In this document: positions 45,836-53,971 of the stretch, piece after piece
Position numbering within the stretch: the first letter of the stretch is position 1
Layout: every line of letters begins with the position of its first letter
Source of the DNA: an uncultured Castellaniella sp.
GTDB taxonomy: Bacteria > Pseudomonadota > Gammaproteobacteria > Burkholderiales > Burkholderiaceae_B
Assembly (NCBI RefSeq): GCF_937988725.1
Contig: NZ_CALKHS010000010.1
Coordinates: 868,001 to 932,000 of the forward strand
Direction of reading: 5' to 3'
Length of the DNA: 64,000 nucleotides
Notes under the pieces: generated by a model
What the model saw: the letters and a program-made list of their open reading frames with translations, nothing else
Told to the model about the DNA's origin: nothing
Database searches by the model: none
Translations under genes and position numbers: made by a program

Positions 45836-46249
45836 ATGAGAAAAATCGTCCGCGCCAAACTGCATGGCATCCGCGTCACCGGCGCCGATCTGGACTACCA
45901 CGGGTCCATCACGCTGGACCCCGACCACTGCGAAGCGGCCGGCATCCTGCCCATGGAATTCGTGGACATCTGGAACAAGAACTCCGGCGCCCGCATCAGC
46001 ACCTACGTCATCTACGGCGAACGCGGTTCGCGCTGCTGCATCCTGAACGGCGCGGCCGCCCGCACCTGCCAGCGCGGCGACGAGGTCATCATCGCCAATT
46101 CCGAATACATCCAGGAATCCGAACTGGAACACATCAAGCCCGTCGTACTGACATTCCACGCCGACAACAGCGTGCGCGAACACCTGGGCTATTCCGTGGG
46201 CCGCGACGAACAGGGCCGCCTGAGCTTCGAGATCGTCCACTTCGACTGA
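45836..46249 (+). CDS. panD: aspartate 1-decarboxylase precursor
   Basis: Makes beta-alanine from aspartate for pantothenate and CoA synthesis. 137 aa with the self-cleavage site Gly23-Ser24 in LDYHGSITLD, where the pyruvoyl group forms. CEAAGILPMEFVDIWNKNSGARISTYVIYGERGS and the ILNGAAARTCQRGDEVIIA block are conserved. The C-terminal extension is typical of betaproteobacterial PanD. Monocistronic; a weak TAGAAT element lies about 35 bases upstream. Confidence 0.96.
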   Translation: MRKIVRAKLHGIRVTGADLDYHGSITLDPDHCEAAGILPMEFVDIWNKNSGARISTYVIYGERGSRCCILNGAAARTCQRGDEVIIANSEYIQESELEHIKPVVLTFHADNSVREHLGYSVGRDEQGRLSFEIVHFD

Positions 46250-46327
46250 GGGTCCGCCGGCCGGATCGGCCCCCGGGCGGTCGGTCGCCGGGCCGGTAGG
46301 GAAACCGCCCCCGCCCCGGGGGCATCC

Positions 46328-46356
46328 TTGCCGATCCGCCGCCGGCCACCTACAAT
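46328..46356 (+). promoter_or_regulatory. sigma-70 promoter of the thiamine-regulated unit
   Basis: TTGCCG at 46328-46333 and TACAAT at 46351-46356 with a 17-base spacer, about 20 bases before the riboswitch. Good agreement with the consensus. Confidence 0.65.
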
Positions 46357-46378
46357 CATTCCAGTTTTCGCCCAATTT

Positions 46379-46464
46379 CGAGCCTCGCTAGGGGTGCCGC
46401 CACAGCGGCTGAGACAGTCCCTTCGAACCTGATTGAGATCATCCTCGCGCAGGAAAGCAGCTCG
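46379..46464 (+). ncRNA. TPP riboswitch (THI element)
   Basis: The conserved thi-box segments are present in order: CTAGGGGTGCC, GGCTGAGA, then CCTTCGAACCTGAT and GCGCAGGAAAGC. The outer stem P1 forms from CGAGC (46379-46383) and GCTCG (46460-46464). It lies upstream of the CytX-type transporter and should lower its expression when thiamine pyrophosphate is high. A perfect 7-bp hairpin GCGACGG / CCGTCGC (46470-46487) follows without a T-run, so the control may be at translation. Confidence 0.9.
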
Positions 46465-46525
46465 CCATGGCGACGGCCTTCCGTCGCGTGCGCCTGCCTC
46501 CCGCCACCAGACAGACAGACGCGCC

Positions 46526-47815
46526 ATGAATCCGCACTCCGCTTCGCCCTCCAATCCCGCCCCGTCCTCCTCCGGTTCCCCGGTCGAACGCGTCTTCGGC
46601 TGGCACGACCACCTGTCCCTATGGTTCAGCCTGGGCGTGGGGCTGCTGGTCATTCAGGTCGGGGCCTATCTGGTCCCGGCGCTGGGCATGCAGGCCGCCC
46701 TGACCGCCGTGATCTCGGGCTCCATCCTGGGGGCCGGGCTGCTGGCCTGGGTGGCGCGCATCGGCTGCGACAGCGGCCTGTCCAGCGCGGGGCTCATCCA
46801 TGCCGTCTATGGCCGGCGCTTCGCCCGCCTGCCCGTGCTGCTGAACGTCGTGCAACTGGTCGGCTGGGCGACGTTCGAACTGGTCATCATGCGCGACGGC
46901 ACCCGCGCCATCGGGCAGCGCACCTTGGGCCTGGACACGGGCCTGGTGCTGCCCACGCTGTTCTGGGGGCTGATCATCCTGCTGCTGCTGCGCGGTTCCA
47001 TGGTGACGCTGGTCCGGCGCATCGTCAGCCGCATCGGCCTGCCCCTGGTGGTGCTGTCGCTGATCTGGCTGACGGCGCAGTTCGGCCTGAAACTGGACGG
47101 CGCCGCCCTGCAGGGTCTGTGGCTGCGCGCGGGCGACGGCAGCATGAACACGTTCCAGGCCCTGGACCTGGTCATCGCCATGCCCGTCTCCTGGCTGCCC
47201 CTGGTCGCCGACTACGCCCGCCACGGGCGCAGCGGCCGGGGCGCGCTGGCCGGCACCTGGCTGGGCTACACGATCGCCAACATCTGGTGCTACGCGCTGG
47301 GGGTGCTGGTGATCACGGTCACCGGCCCGGACACCGACATGGTCAGCGCCCTGCTGATGGCGCAAGGCGGCCTGCTGGCCCTGGGCCTGATCCTGATCGA
47401 CGAGCTGGACAACACCTACGGCGACCTGTATTCCGGATCGGTCAGCAGCCACAGCCTGCTGCCCCGCCTGAGCCTGAAGGCCTGGGGCACCGTGCTGGCC
47501 GTGCTGTCGATGGCGCTGGCCATGGTGCTGCCCATGCATACGCTGGAGCCCTTCCTGCTGACGCTCAGTTCGGTTTTCGTGCCGCTGTTCGGCACGATCC
47601 TGGGGCGCCTGGGGCTCGGCGCCCCGCCCGCCGCCGAACCGCAGCGGATGGTGCATGCCGCGCCCGCCCTGATCTGGGTGCTGGGCATCGTGTGCTACCA
47701 TGCGCTGGCCCTCTGGGCGCCGCAATACGGCAGCGCCCTGCCGACGCTGCTGCTGACTTTCGCACTGGGAGCGCTGAGCGCCCGGGCACACGCTCAAAGC
47801 ACCCAGCCCGCCTGA
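46526..47815 (+). CDS. cytX: CytX-type permease, probable thiamine-precursor transporter
   Basis: NCS1-family membrane transporter, 429 aa, about 12 TM helices. It begins with a Ser/Pro-rich cytoplasmic tail, then WHDHLSLWFSLGVGLLVIQVGAYLVPALGMQAAL. The closest recognised family is CytX, linked to hydroxymethylpyrimidine uptake. The upstream TPP riboswitch supports import of a thiamine precursor. The start is the ATG at 46526; the frame is open further upstream inside the riboswitch but that is not a plausible start. Confidence 0.85.
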   Translation: MNPHSASPSNPAPSSSGSPVERVFGWHDHLSLWFSLGVGLLVIQVGAYLVPALGMQAALTAVISGSILGAGLLAWVARIGCDSGLSSAGLIHAVYGRRFARLPVLLNVVQLVGWATFELVIMRDGTRAIGQRTLGLDTGLVLPTLFWGLIILLLLRGSMVTLVRRIVSRIGLPLVVLSLIWLTAQFGLKLDGAALQGLWLRAGDGSMNTFQALDLVIAMPVSWLPLVADYARHGRSGRGALAGTWLGYTIANIWCYALGVLVITVTGPDTDMVSALLMAQGGLLALGLILIDELDNTYGDLYSGSVSSHSLLPRLSLKAWGTVLAVLSMALAMVLPMHTLEPFLLTLSSVFVPLFGTILGRLGLGAPPAAEPQRMVHAAPALIWVLGIVCYHALALWAPQYGSALPTLLLTFALGALSARAHAQSTQPA

Positions 47816-47876
47816 CGCCAAGGCCCCGGGCGGGCCGCCGGCAGCCGTCGCACCCTTACTTCTTTCGGGTTCCACA

Positions 47877-48914
47877 ATGCAAATCGGCATGATCGGACTG
47901 GGGCGCATGGGCGCCAACATGACAACCCGCCTGCTGCGCGGCGGCCACGACTGCGTGGTGCACGACCGGAGCCGCGATGCCATCGACCGCCTGATCGCGC
48001 TGGGCGCCACCGGGGCATCGTCCCTGCGGGACATGGTCGCCGCGCTGGCGGCGCCGCGCGCCATCTGGCTGATGGTGCCGGCGGGCACGGTCGATGCCGT
48101 GCTGGCCGAACTGACGCCGCTGCTGCAGGCCGGCGACATCGTCATCGACGGCGGCAATTCCCATTATCACGACGACCTGCGGCGCGCCGACGAGCTGCGG
48201 CCCCTGGGCATCCACTACGTGGACGTCGGCACCAGCGGCGGCGTCGCCGGCCTGGAACGCGGCTATTGCCTGATGGTCGGGGGCGACGAGGCGGTCGAAC
48301 ATCTGACGCCGATCTTCACCACGCTGGCCCCCGGCGCGGGCACGCAACCGCCGACCCCCGGCCGCCCGGCCGGCGGCACAGCGGACCAGGGCTGGCTGCA
48401 CTGCGGCCCGCATGGCGCGGGCCATTTCGTGAAGATGGTGCACAACGGCATCGAATACGGCATCATGGCCGCCTACGCCGAGGGCATGAACATCCTGCGC
48501 CACGCCGACATCGGGCGGCAGACGCACGCCGCCACCGCTGAAACGACGCCGCTGCGCAACCCGGAACACTATCAATACGACATGAACCTGCCCGACATCG
48601 CCGAAGTCTGGCGGCATGGCAGCGTGATCAGTTCCTGGCTGCTCGACCTCACCGCCGCGGCGCTGGCCGGCAACCCGGGCCTGTCCGGCTTCCAGGGCCG
48701 GGTATCCGATTCCGGCGAAGGCCGCTGGACCATCCAGGCGGCCATCGACGAAGCCGTGCCCACGCCCGTGCTCAGCGCCGCGCTGTATTCGCGCTTCGCC
48801 TCGCGCGGCGAAGACGACTTCGCCAACCGGGTGCTGTCCGCCATGCGCCACGCCTTCGGCGGGCACGTGGAACTGCCGGGCGAAGAAGCCGGCGGCGGAA
48901 CGCCCCTTGGATAA
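47877..48914 (+). CDS. gnd: 6-phosphogluconate dehydrogenase, short (GntZ/YqeC) type
   Basis: Oxidatively decarboxylates 6-phosphogluconate to ribulose 5-phosphate. 345 aa: Rossmann motif MQIGMIGLGRMGANMTTRLL at the N-terminus, IWLMVPAGTVD, IVIDGGNSHYHDD, VDVGTSGGVAGLERGYCLMVGG and the catalytic loop GAGHFVKMVHNGIEYG. The length and the VPAGTVD / VGTSGG motifs fit the short class, about 300 aa, often NAD-preferring; the cofactor is inferred. A Pro/Gly insertion (TQPPTPGRPAGGTADQ) sits mid-protein. Confidence 0.93.
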   Translation: MQIGMIGLGRMGANMTTRLLRGGHDCVVHDRSRDAIDRLIALGATGASSLRDMVAALAAPRAIWLMVPAGTVDAVLAELTPLLQAGDIVIDGGNSHYHDDLRRADELRPLGIHYVDVGTSGGVAGLERGYCLMVGGDEAVEHLTPIFTTLAPGAGTQPPTPGRPAGGTADQGWLHCGPHGAGHFVKMVHNGIEYGIMAAYAEGMNILRHADIGRQTHAATAETTPLRNPEHYQYDMNLPDIAEVWRHGSVISSWLLDLTAAALAGNPGLSGFQGRVSDSGEGRWTIQAAIDEAVPTPVLSAALYSRFASRGEDDFANRVLSAMRHAFGGHVELPGEEAGGGTPLG

Positions 48915-48950
48915 AATAGGGCAGTTGCCATCTATTGACAGGAGCCTGAC

Positions 48951-49619
48951 ATGGTCACCCGTATCAAGATCGATTTCGTCTCCGACGTGTCCTGTCCATG
49001 GTGCGCGGTAGGATTGGGCGCGCTGGAGCAGGCGTTGTCCAGGGTCGATGGTGAAATCGAGGCGGAACTTCATTTCCAGCCCTTTGAACTGAACCCGGAC
49101 ATGCCGCCTGAAGGGCAGGATACCGTCGAGCGCCTATCGCGCAAGTACGGCATGACGCCGGAGCAGGTCCGCCACAATGGCGAACTCATCACGGCGCGCG
49201 GCCGCGAGGTCGGCTTCACCTTCAATATGGACAAACGCACGCGCACCTACAACACCTTCGATGCGCATCGACTGCTGCATTGGGCCGGCCTCGAAGGCCA
49301 CCAACTGACATTGAAGCATGCGTTGTTGAAGGCGTACTTCACTGACGGAGAGAATCCCAGCGATCACGAGACACTGATCAGGCTGTGCAGCGAGTCGGGG
49401 CTGGACCAGGACCGCGCGCGCGAAATCCTGGAGTCCGACGAGTACTCGGCGGAAGTACGGGCGCGCGAACGCTTTTACACCCAACAAGGTATCAATTCCG
49501 TCCCGTCCATCATCCTGAATGACCGGCATCTGATCCAGGGCGGCCAGGCCCCCGAGACATTCGAGCACGCGCTGCGGCAGGTTGCCGATGCGCCGGATGA
49601 AGCGATCCAGAACCTCTAG
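48951..49619 (+). CDS. DsbA-family (FrnE-like) oxidoreductase
   Basis: 222 aa, cytoplasmic (no signal peptide). Thioredoxin-fold DsbA/FrnE family: active-site motif Cys15-Pro-Trp-Cys18 (VSDVSCPWCAVGLGALEQAL), FQPFELNPDMP, a helical insert, and the cis-Pro region INSVPSIILND. Relatives include the 2-hydroxychromene isomerase-like group and FrnE. The specific substrate is unknown. A TAAAAT sequence 37 bases upstream could be a promoter element. Confidence 0.9.
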   Translation: MVTRIKIDFVSDVSCPWCAVGLGALEQALSRVDGEIEAELHFQPFELNPDMPPEGQDTVERLSRKYGMTPEQVRHNGELITARGREVGFTFNMDKRTRTYNTFDAHRLLHWAGLEGHQLTLKHALLKAYFTDGENPSDHETLIRLCSESGLDQDRAREILESDEYSAEVRARERFYTQQGINSVPSIILNDRHLIQGGQAPETFEHALRQVADAPDEAIQNL

Positions 49620-49766
49620 GCCCGCACAAATTGCATGCCACCGGGGCGCCGATCAGACCGGCGCCAAGCACGCAAGTGACATAGCGTCAAGACAACCTGA
49701 CGGCCAGACTGCATGTGTGACCAGGCGCTAGCGCCGTGTCATGCGTTCGCCGGCTCGGCCGAAAGT
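49620..49766. other. intergenic, no gene seen
   Basis: About 150 bases between the DsbA-family stop and the NO reductase terminator. I see no open frame with a ribosome site and no RNA gene. No obvious terminator for the plus-strand gene. Confidence 0.5.
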
Positions 49767-49794
49767 AAAAAAGCCCGCCTCTTTCGAGGCGGGC
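49767..49794 (-). terminator. rho-independent terminator of the NO reductase gene
   Basis: On the minus strand a perfect 9-bp stem GCCCGCCTC / GAGGCGGGC with a 4-base loop is followed by TTTTTT. It lies 46 bases after the norB stop. Confidence 0.9.
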
Positions 49795-49839
49795 CAGGTC
49801 GGGGACCCGTTTCGGGCCCCCTTCACAAGGCGGAAGCGA

Positions 49840-52119
49840 TCAGCTGCGTTGCGCGGCCAGGCCGGATTCCACGGCGGGAGCCGGCTTGGAACCGAACAGG
49901 GCCGTGACCACCTGCCACATGACGCCCAGGCCGCCGACGATGAAGACCACGTCGCCGAAGGTGCGGGTCCAGCGCAGGGTCTGCAGGATGTCCTGCTGCA
50001 TGAAGGCTTCGCTGCGCGCCCACCAGGTGCCCACGCTGTAGCTGGCGTGGAACTGCATCAGGCCGATGGGCAGCAGGCTGAACGCGATCATCATCACCAG
50101 GCCGATGTTCATGCACCAGAACGCCGTCTTCATGAGCCCGTCGTTGAACTGCATGTTCGGGCGCAGGTAGCGCAGCACGAACAGGGTGAAGCCCAGGGCC
50201 AGGAAGCCGTACACGCCGAACAGGGCCGCGTGCGCGTGCACCGCCGTGGTGTTCAGGCCCTGGATGTAGTAGAGCGCGATCGGCGGGTTGACCATGAAGC
50301 CGAACACGCCGGCGCCGAACATGTTCCAGAAGGCCACGGCGACGAAGAACTGCAGCGGCCAGCGCAGGTTTTCCATCCAGGGGGCGCGGGCCTTCAGGCG
50401 CCAGTTTTCCCAGGCCTCGTAGCCCAGCACGACCAGCGGCACGACTTCCAGGGCGCTGAACGAGGCGGCGATGGCCATGATGGGGGTGGTGGTGCCCGAG
50501 AAGTACATGTGGTGCAGGGTGCCCGGGGTGCCGCCCAGCATGAACAGCACAGCCGAGGCCAGGCTGGCGGTGGTCGCGTTGCGCTTGGACACCAGGCCCA
50601 TGGTCGAGAAGATGAAGGCCAGCGCCGTGGTGGCGAACACTTCGAAGAAGCCTTCGACCCACAGGTGCACCACCCACCAGCGCCAGTATTCCATGACGGA
50701 CAGGTGCGTCTTTTCGCCATAGGCCAGGCCGGCGCCGTAGAACAGGCCGATGCAGATCACCGAGGCGCTGAACAGGGCCAGCAGGTTCTTGTCGCCCTTC
50801 TGCTTGAAGGCCGGCACGATGCCGCGCAGCATCAGGAACAGCCAGAACACGATGCCCAGGAACTTGCCGATCTGCCACAGGCGGCCCAGCTCGACATACT
50901 CATAGCCCTGGTGGCCCAGCCAGAAATTCCACTCGGCCGGGAGCAGGTGGGCGATGGCGGCGAAGTTGCCGGTGAAGGAACCCACGACCACCAGGATCAG
51001 CGCCCAGAACAGGACGTCCACACCGAGCTTCTGGTGCTTGGGATCCTTGCCGCCGTTAAGGATCGGCGCCACGAACAGGCCAACCGCCAGGAAACCGGTG
51101 GCGATCCAGAACAGAGCGGCCTGGACGTGCCAGGTGCGCACCAGGGAATACGGCAGCCACTGGGACACGTTGATGCCGTAGAAGGTCTGGCCCTCGACGG
51201 TGTAGTGCGCCGTGAACCCGCCGATGAAGATCTGCGAGACGAACAGGGCCACGACCAGGAACAGGTACTTGCCCAGGGCGCGCTGCGAGGCCGTCAGCGG
51301 AATCTGCAGCACCGGGTCGCGGGCGGGCGCGGGGCTCTCGTCCTCGTGCTCCTTGCGGGTGAAGGCCCAGGCCCAGACCAGCAGCCCCACGCCGGCGATC
51401 AGGATGATCACGCTCATGAGGGACCAGATGATGTTCTCCGCCGTCGGCACGTTGTCGATCAGCGGTTCGTGCGGCCAGTTGTTGGTGTAGCTGGCAACGC
51501 TGTCGGGCCGGTTCGTGCCGGCCGCCCAGGCGGTCCAGAAGAAGAAGTTCGCCAGGCGGGCGCGGGCTTCGGGCGACGGCAGCGTGTCTTCCTTCATGGC
51601 GAAGCTGTTGCGCGACTTGTGCATGGAGGCATCGTCGCCGAACAGCTTGTCGTAGTAGGAGGCCGTCTGGACGATGGCCTGGGCGCGCCGGTCGGACACC
51701 GTGACGGCGCCGGTGGCGGCGTCGTAGGTGTTCTTCCGGTATTCTTCCTTCAGGCGGCGCTGCAGGGCGGCCTGGGCGTCACCGTCCAGCTGGGCGAAGT
51801 TCATCCCGTACTGGTCCTGCGCAGCCAGGTCCAGCCAGGCCGACAGTTCGCGGTGCAGCCAGTCGGCGGTCCAGTCCGGCGCCTGGTAGGCGCCATGCCC
51901 CCAGATCGAGCCGACCGTCATCCCGCCCGCCGACTGCCAGGCGCTCTGGCCGTCCAGGATCTGCGTGTCAGTCATCAGGACCTTGCCATCCGCCGTGGCG
52001 ACCTTGGCCGGAATGGGGGGCGCCTGCCGATAGACTTCCTTGCCCATCCATCCCAGAATGGAAAAGGCCACTAAAAGAACGCCGATCAGCGTCCACCATA
52101 ATTTCTTGTACTCACCCAT
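49840..52119 (-). CDS. norB: quinol-dependent nitric oxide reductase (qNOR)
   Basis: Inner-membrane enzyme that reduces 2 NO to N2O with quinol electrons; also called NorZ. 759 aa, single-subunit. One TM helix (WWTLIGVLLVAFSILGWMG), a periplasmic domain (about 35-220) typical of qNOR (ILDGQSAWQSAGGMTVGSIWGHGAYQAPDWTADWLHRE), then about 12 TM helices of the haem-copper oxidase type with the metal-site block HLWVEGFFEVFATT. The long N-terminal extension separates it from cytochrome-linked cNorB. Preceded by a sigma-54 promoter and NorR boxes, and followed by a terminator. Confidence 0.97.
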   Translation of the reverse strand: MGEYKKLWWTLIGVLLVAFSILGWMGKEVYRQAPPIPAKVATADGKVLMTDTQILDGQSAWQSAGGMTVGSIWGHGAYQAPDWTADWLHRELSAWLDLAAQDQYGMNFAQLDGDAQAALQRRLKEEYRKNTYDAATGAVTVSDRRAQAIVQTASYYDKLFGDDASMHKSRNSFAMKEDTLPSPEARARLANFFFWTAWAAGTNRPDSVASYTNNWPHEPLIDNVPTAENIIWSLMSVIILIAGVGLLVWAWAFTRKEHEDESPAPARDPVLQIPLTASQRALGKYLFLVVALFVSQIFIGGFTAHYTVEGQTFYGINVSQWLPYSLVRTWHVQAALFWIATGFLAVGLFVAPILNGGKDPKHQKLGVDVLFWALILVVVGSFTGNFAAIAHLLPAEWNFWLGHQGYEYVELGRLWQIGKFLGIVFWLFLMLRGIVPAFKQKGDKNLLALFSASVICIGLFYGAGLAYGEKTHLSVMEYWRWWVVHLWVEGFFEVFATTALAFIFSTMGLVSKRNATTASLASAVLFMLGGTPGTLHHMYFSGTTTPIMAIAASFSALEVVPLVVLGYEAWENWRLKARAPWMENLRWPLQFFVAVAFWNMFGAGVFGFMVNPPIALYYIQGLNTTAVHAHAALFGVYGFLALGFTLFVLRYLRPNMQFNDGLMKTAFWCMNIGLVMMIAFSLLPIGLMQFHASYSVGTWWARSEAFMQQDILQTLRWTRTFGDVVFIVGGLGVMWQVVTALFGSKPAPAVESGLAAQRS

Positions 52120-52198
52120 CCTGCGCTCCTTCTGCAGCTGTGAGGATTGCTGAATCAGCGCCGGACGGCGCTCCCGTTTTCACTTCACCAATCACCAA

Positions 52199-52213
52199 GC
52201 AAAGACCGTGCCA
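52199..52213 (-). promoter_or_regulatory. sigma-54 promoter of the NO reductase gene
   Basis: On the minus strand TGGCAC (52213-52208), 5 bases, TTGC (52202-52199): a perfect match to the -24/-12 consensus. Transcription would begin near 52188, about 70 bases before the coding start at 52119. Fits activation by NorR, which carries the sigma-54 contact motif. Confidence 0.9.
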
Positions 52214-52235
52214 ACTCGACGACCTAGGGAAAGTA

Positions 52236-52249
52236 CTGATATAGATCAA
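52236..52249. promoter_or_regulatory. FNR/NNR-like box
   Basis: On the minus strand TTGAT-CTAT-ATCAG, one mismatch to the FNR/DNR/NnrR consensus TTGAT-N4-ATCAA. It lies between the sigma-54 promoter and the first NorR box and could add oxygen or NO control. Confidence 0.55.
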
Positions 52250-52253
52250 ACCG

Positions 52254-52310
52254 GGTATATTTCACCATTCCGGATCGGGTGAAAAACACCATTACATGGT
52301 TTAAATTACC
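52254..52310. promoter_or_regulatory. three NorR boxes (GGT-N7-ACC)
   Basis: Three perfect copies of GGT-N7-ACC, the NorR-box core reported for Ralstonia: 52254-52266, 52278-52290 and 52298-52310. Their centres lie about 72, 96 and 116 bases upstream of the predicted sigma-54 transcription start. The third ends 3 bases before the norR ATG, so NorR binding should also restrict its own expression. Confidence 0.85.
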
Positions 52311-52313
52311 GTT

Positions 52314-53882
52314 ATGGAAACTCAACTGCTGACGGATCTGGCCGCTGATCTCCCCGACGGCGTGCGACTGCAAAGGGCGGCCGCGGCCATCCGGCAGGCA
52401 TTCGCCTGCGACGCCGTCGGGCTGCTGAGGCTGGACGGACACGACACCCTGCACCTGGTCGCCGCCGCCGGCCTGGCGCACGAAGCCCTGGGACGGCGCT
52501 TCGTGGTGGGCCAGCATCCCCGCTTCGCCGCCATCCTGTCGCGCCGCGAGCCCACCTGGTTCGATCCCGGCATCGTGCTGCCCGACCCCTATGACGGCTT
52601 GCTCGACGACCGCAAGGGATCCCCCCTGCCCGTCCACGACTGCCTGGGCATGCCGATCTACCATCAGGACCATCCCTGGGGCATCATGACGCTGGACGCC
52701 CTGACCACCGGCACCTTCGACGAAGCCGCCCGCGCCCGGCTGCAGCAGCTGGGCCTGATGCTGCAGGCCGCCGTGCGCGTCACGGACCTGGAACGGGACA
52801 ACCGGCGCCTGCGCCTGCTGGGCACCTCCCAGCAAGGCATCGAGCGCATCGGCGAAACCACGGAGATCCTGGGCCGCAGCGAGGCCATCCAGGCCCTGCT
52901 GCACGAACTGGACCTGGTCGCGGATTCCGACCTGCCCATCCTGCTGCTGGGGGAAACCGGGGTGGGCAAGGAGCTGTTCGCCCGGCGGCTGCACCGCCAC
53001 TCGCGCCGCAGCCGCCAGGCCATGATCCAGGTGAACTGCGCCGCCCTGCCCGAATCGCTGGCGGAAAGCGAACTGTTCGGCCACGTCAAGGGGGCGTTCT
53101 CCGGCGCGACGGCCGACCGGCCCGGGCGCTTCGAAGCGGCCCAGGGAGGCACCCTGTTCCTGGACGAGGTCGGAGAACTGCCGCTCAGCCTGCAGGCCAA
53201 GCTGCTGCGCGTCCTGCAGAACGGCGAGATCCAGCGCCTGGGCACGGACCAGACCATCAAGACCGACGTGCGCATCATCGCCGCCACCAACCGCGACCTG
53301 AAGGCCAATACCCAGGCCGGCCTGTTCCGGGCCGACCTGTACCACCGGCTGTCGGTCTACCCCATCCCGATCCCGCCGCTGCGCGAACGCGACCGCGACG
53401 TCCTGATCCTGGCCGGGCATTTCCTGGAATTCAACCGCGCGCGCCTGGGGCTGCGCGGCGTGCGCCTGTCCTACGAAGCCGAAAAGGCGCTGCGGCAGTA
53501 CCCCTGGCCGGGCAATGTGCGCGAACTGGAACACGTCATCAGCCGGGCGGCGCTGAAAACGCTCAGCCGGGGCGCCTCGCGCGACCAGGTGCTGACCATC
53601 GAAGCCGATCTGCTGGACCTGGACCTCCCGGCGCCCGCCGACGCGGCGGCGGCCACCGGCGCCCCGCCCCGGACGGCCGCCGGATCCGAGCCGGACATCC
53701 CCGCGCTGGGCGACATCCCGCCGCTGCGGGCCACCGTGGACGACTGCCAGCGCGAGGCCATCCGCCGGGCGCTGGCCGCGTCGGACGACAACTGGGCCCA
53801 GGCGGCCAAGGCGCTGGACCTGGACGCCAGCAATCTGCACAAGCTGGCCAGGCGGCTGGGCATGAAGCAGCGGCCCCGGTGA
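52314..53882 (+). CDS. norR: NO-responsive sigma-54 activator NorR
   Basis: Activates the divergent NO reductase gene when NO binds its iron centre. 522 aa. The N-terminal GAF domain keeps the likely iron ligands Asp91, Asp94, His108, Cys110 and Asp128 (LPDPYDGLL, VHDCLGMP, MTLDAL). The AAA+ domain has Walker A GETGVGKE (213-220) and the sigma-54 contact motif GAFSGA (260-265). A C-terminal Fis-type helix-turn-helix (about 480-515) follows an Ala/Pro linker. No clear Shine-Dalgarno precedes the ATG, which abuts a NorR box. Confidence 0.97.
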   Translation: METQLLTDLAADLPDGVRLQRAAAAIRQAFACDAVGLLRLDGHDTLHLVAAAGLAHEALGRRFVVGQHPRFAAILSRREPTWFDPGIVLPDPYDGLLDDRKGSPLPVHDCLGMPIYHQDHPWGIMTLDALTTGTFDEAARARLQQLGLMLQAAVRVTDLERDNRRLRLLGTSQQGIERIGETTEILGRSEAIQALLHELDLVADSDLPILLLGETGVGKELFARRLHRHSRRSRQAMIQVNCAALPESLAESELFGHVKGAFSGATADRPGRFEAAQGGTLFLDEVGELPLSLQAKLLRVLQNGEIQRLGTDQTIKTDVRIIAATNRDLKANTQAGLFRADLYHRLSVYPIPIPPLRERDRDVLILAGHFLEFNRARLGLRGVRLSYEAEKALRQYPWPGNVRELEHVISRAALKTLSRGASRDQVLTIEADLLDLDLPAPADAAAATGAPPRTAAGSEPDIPALGDIPPLRATVDDCQREAIRRALAASDDNWAQAAKALDLDASNLHKLARRLGMKQRPR

Positions 53883-53971
53883 AGAAACCTTTTCGCTCTT
53901 CCGCCATCCAACCTAAAATGCCTCCCACGCCCCGCCGCGCGCGGACGCCCCTCTCATAGGACACGACACCC

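Noticed and set aside
49801..49824. Second GC hairpin next to the NO reductase terminator
   Set aside because: Has a mismatch and no T-run on either strand; probably chance in GC-rich DNA or part of the longer trailer.
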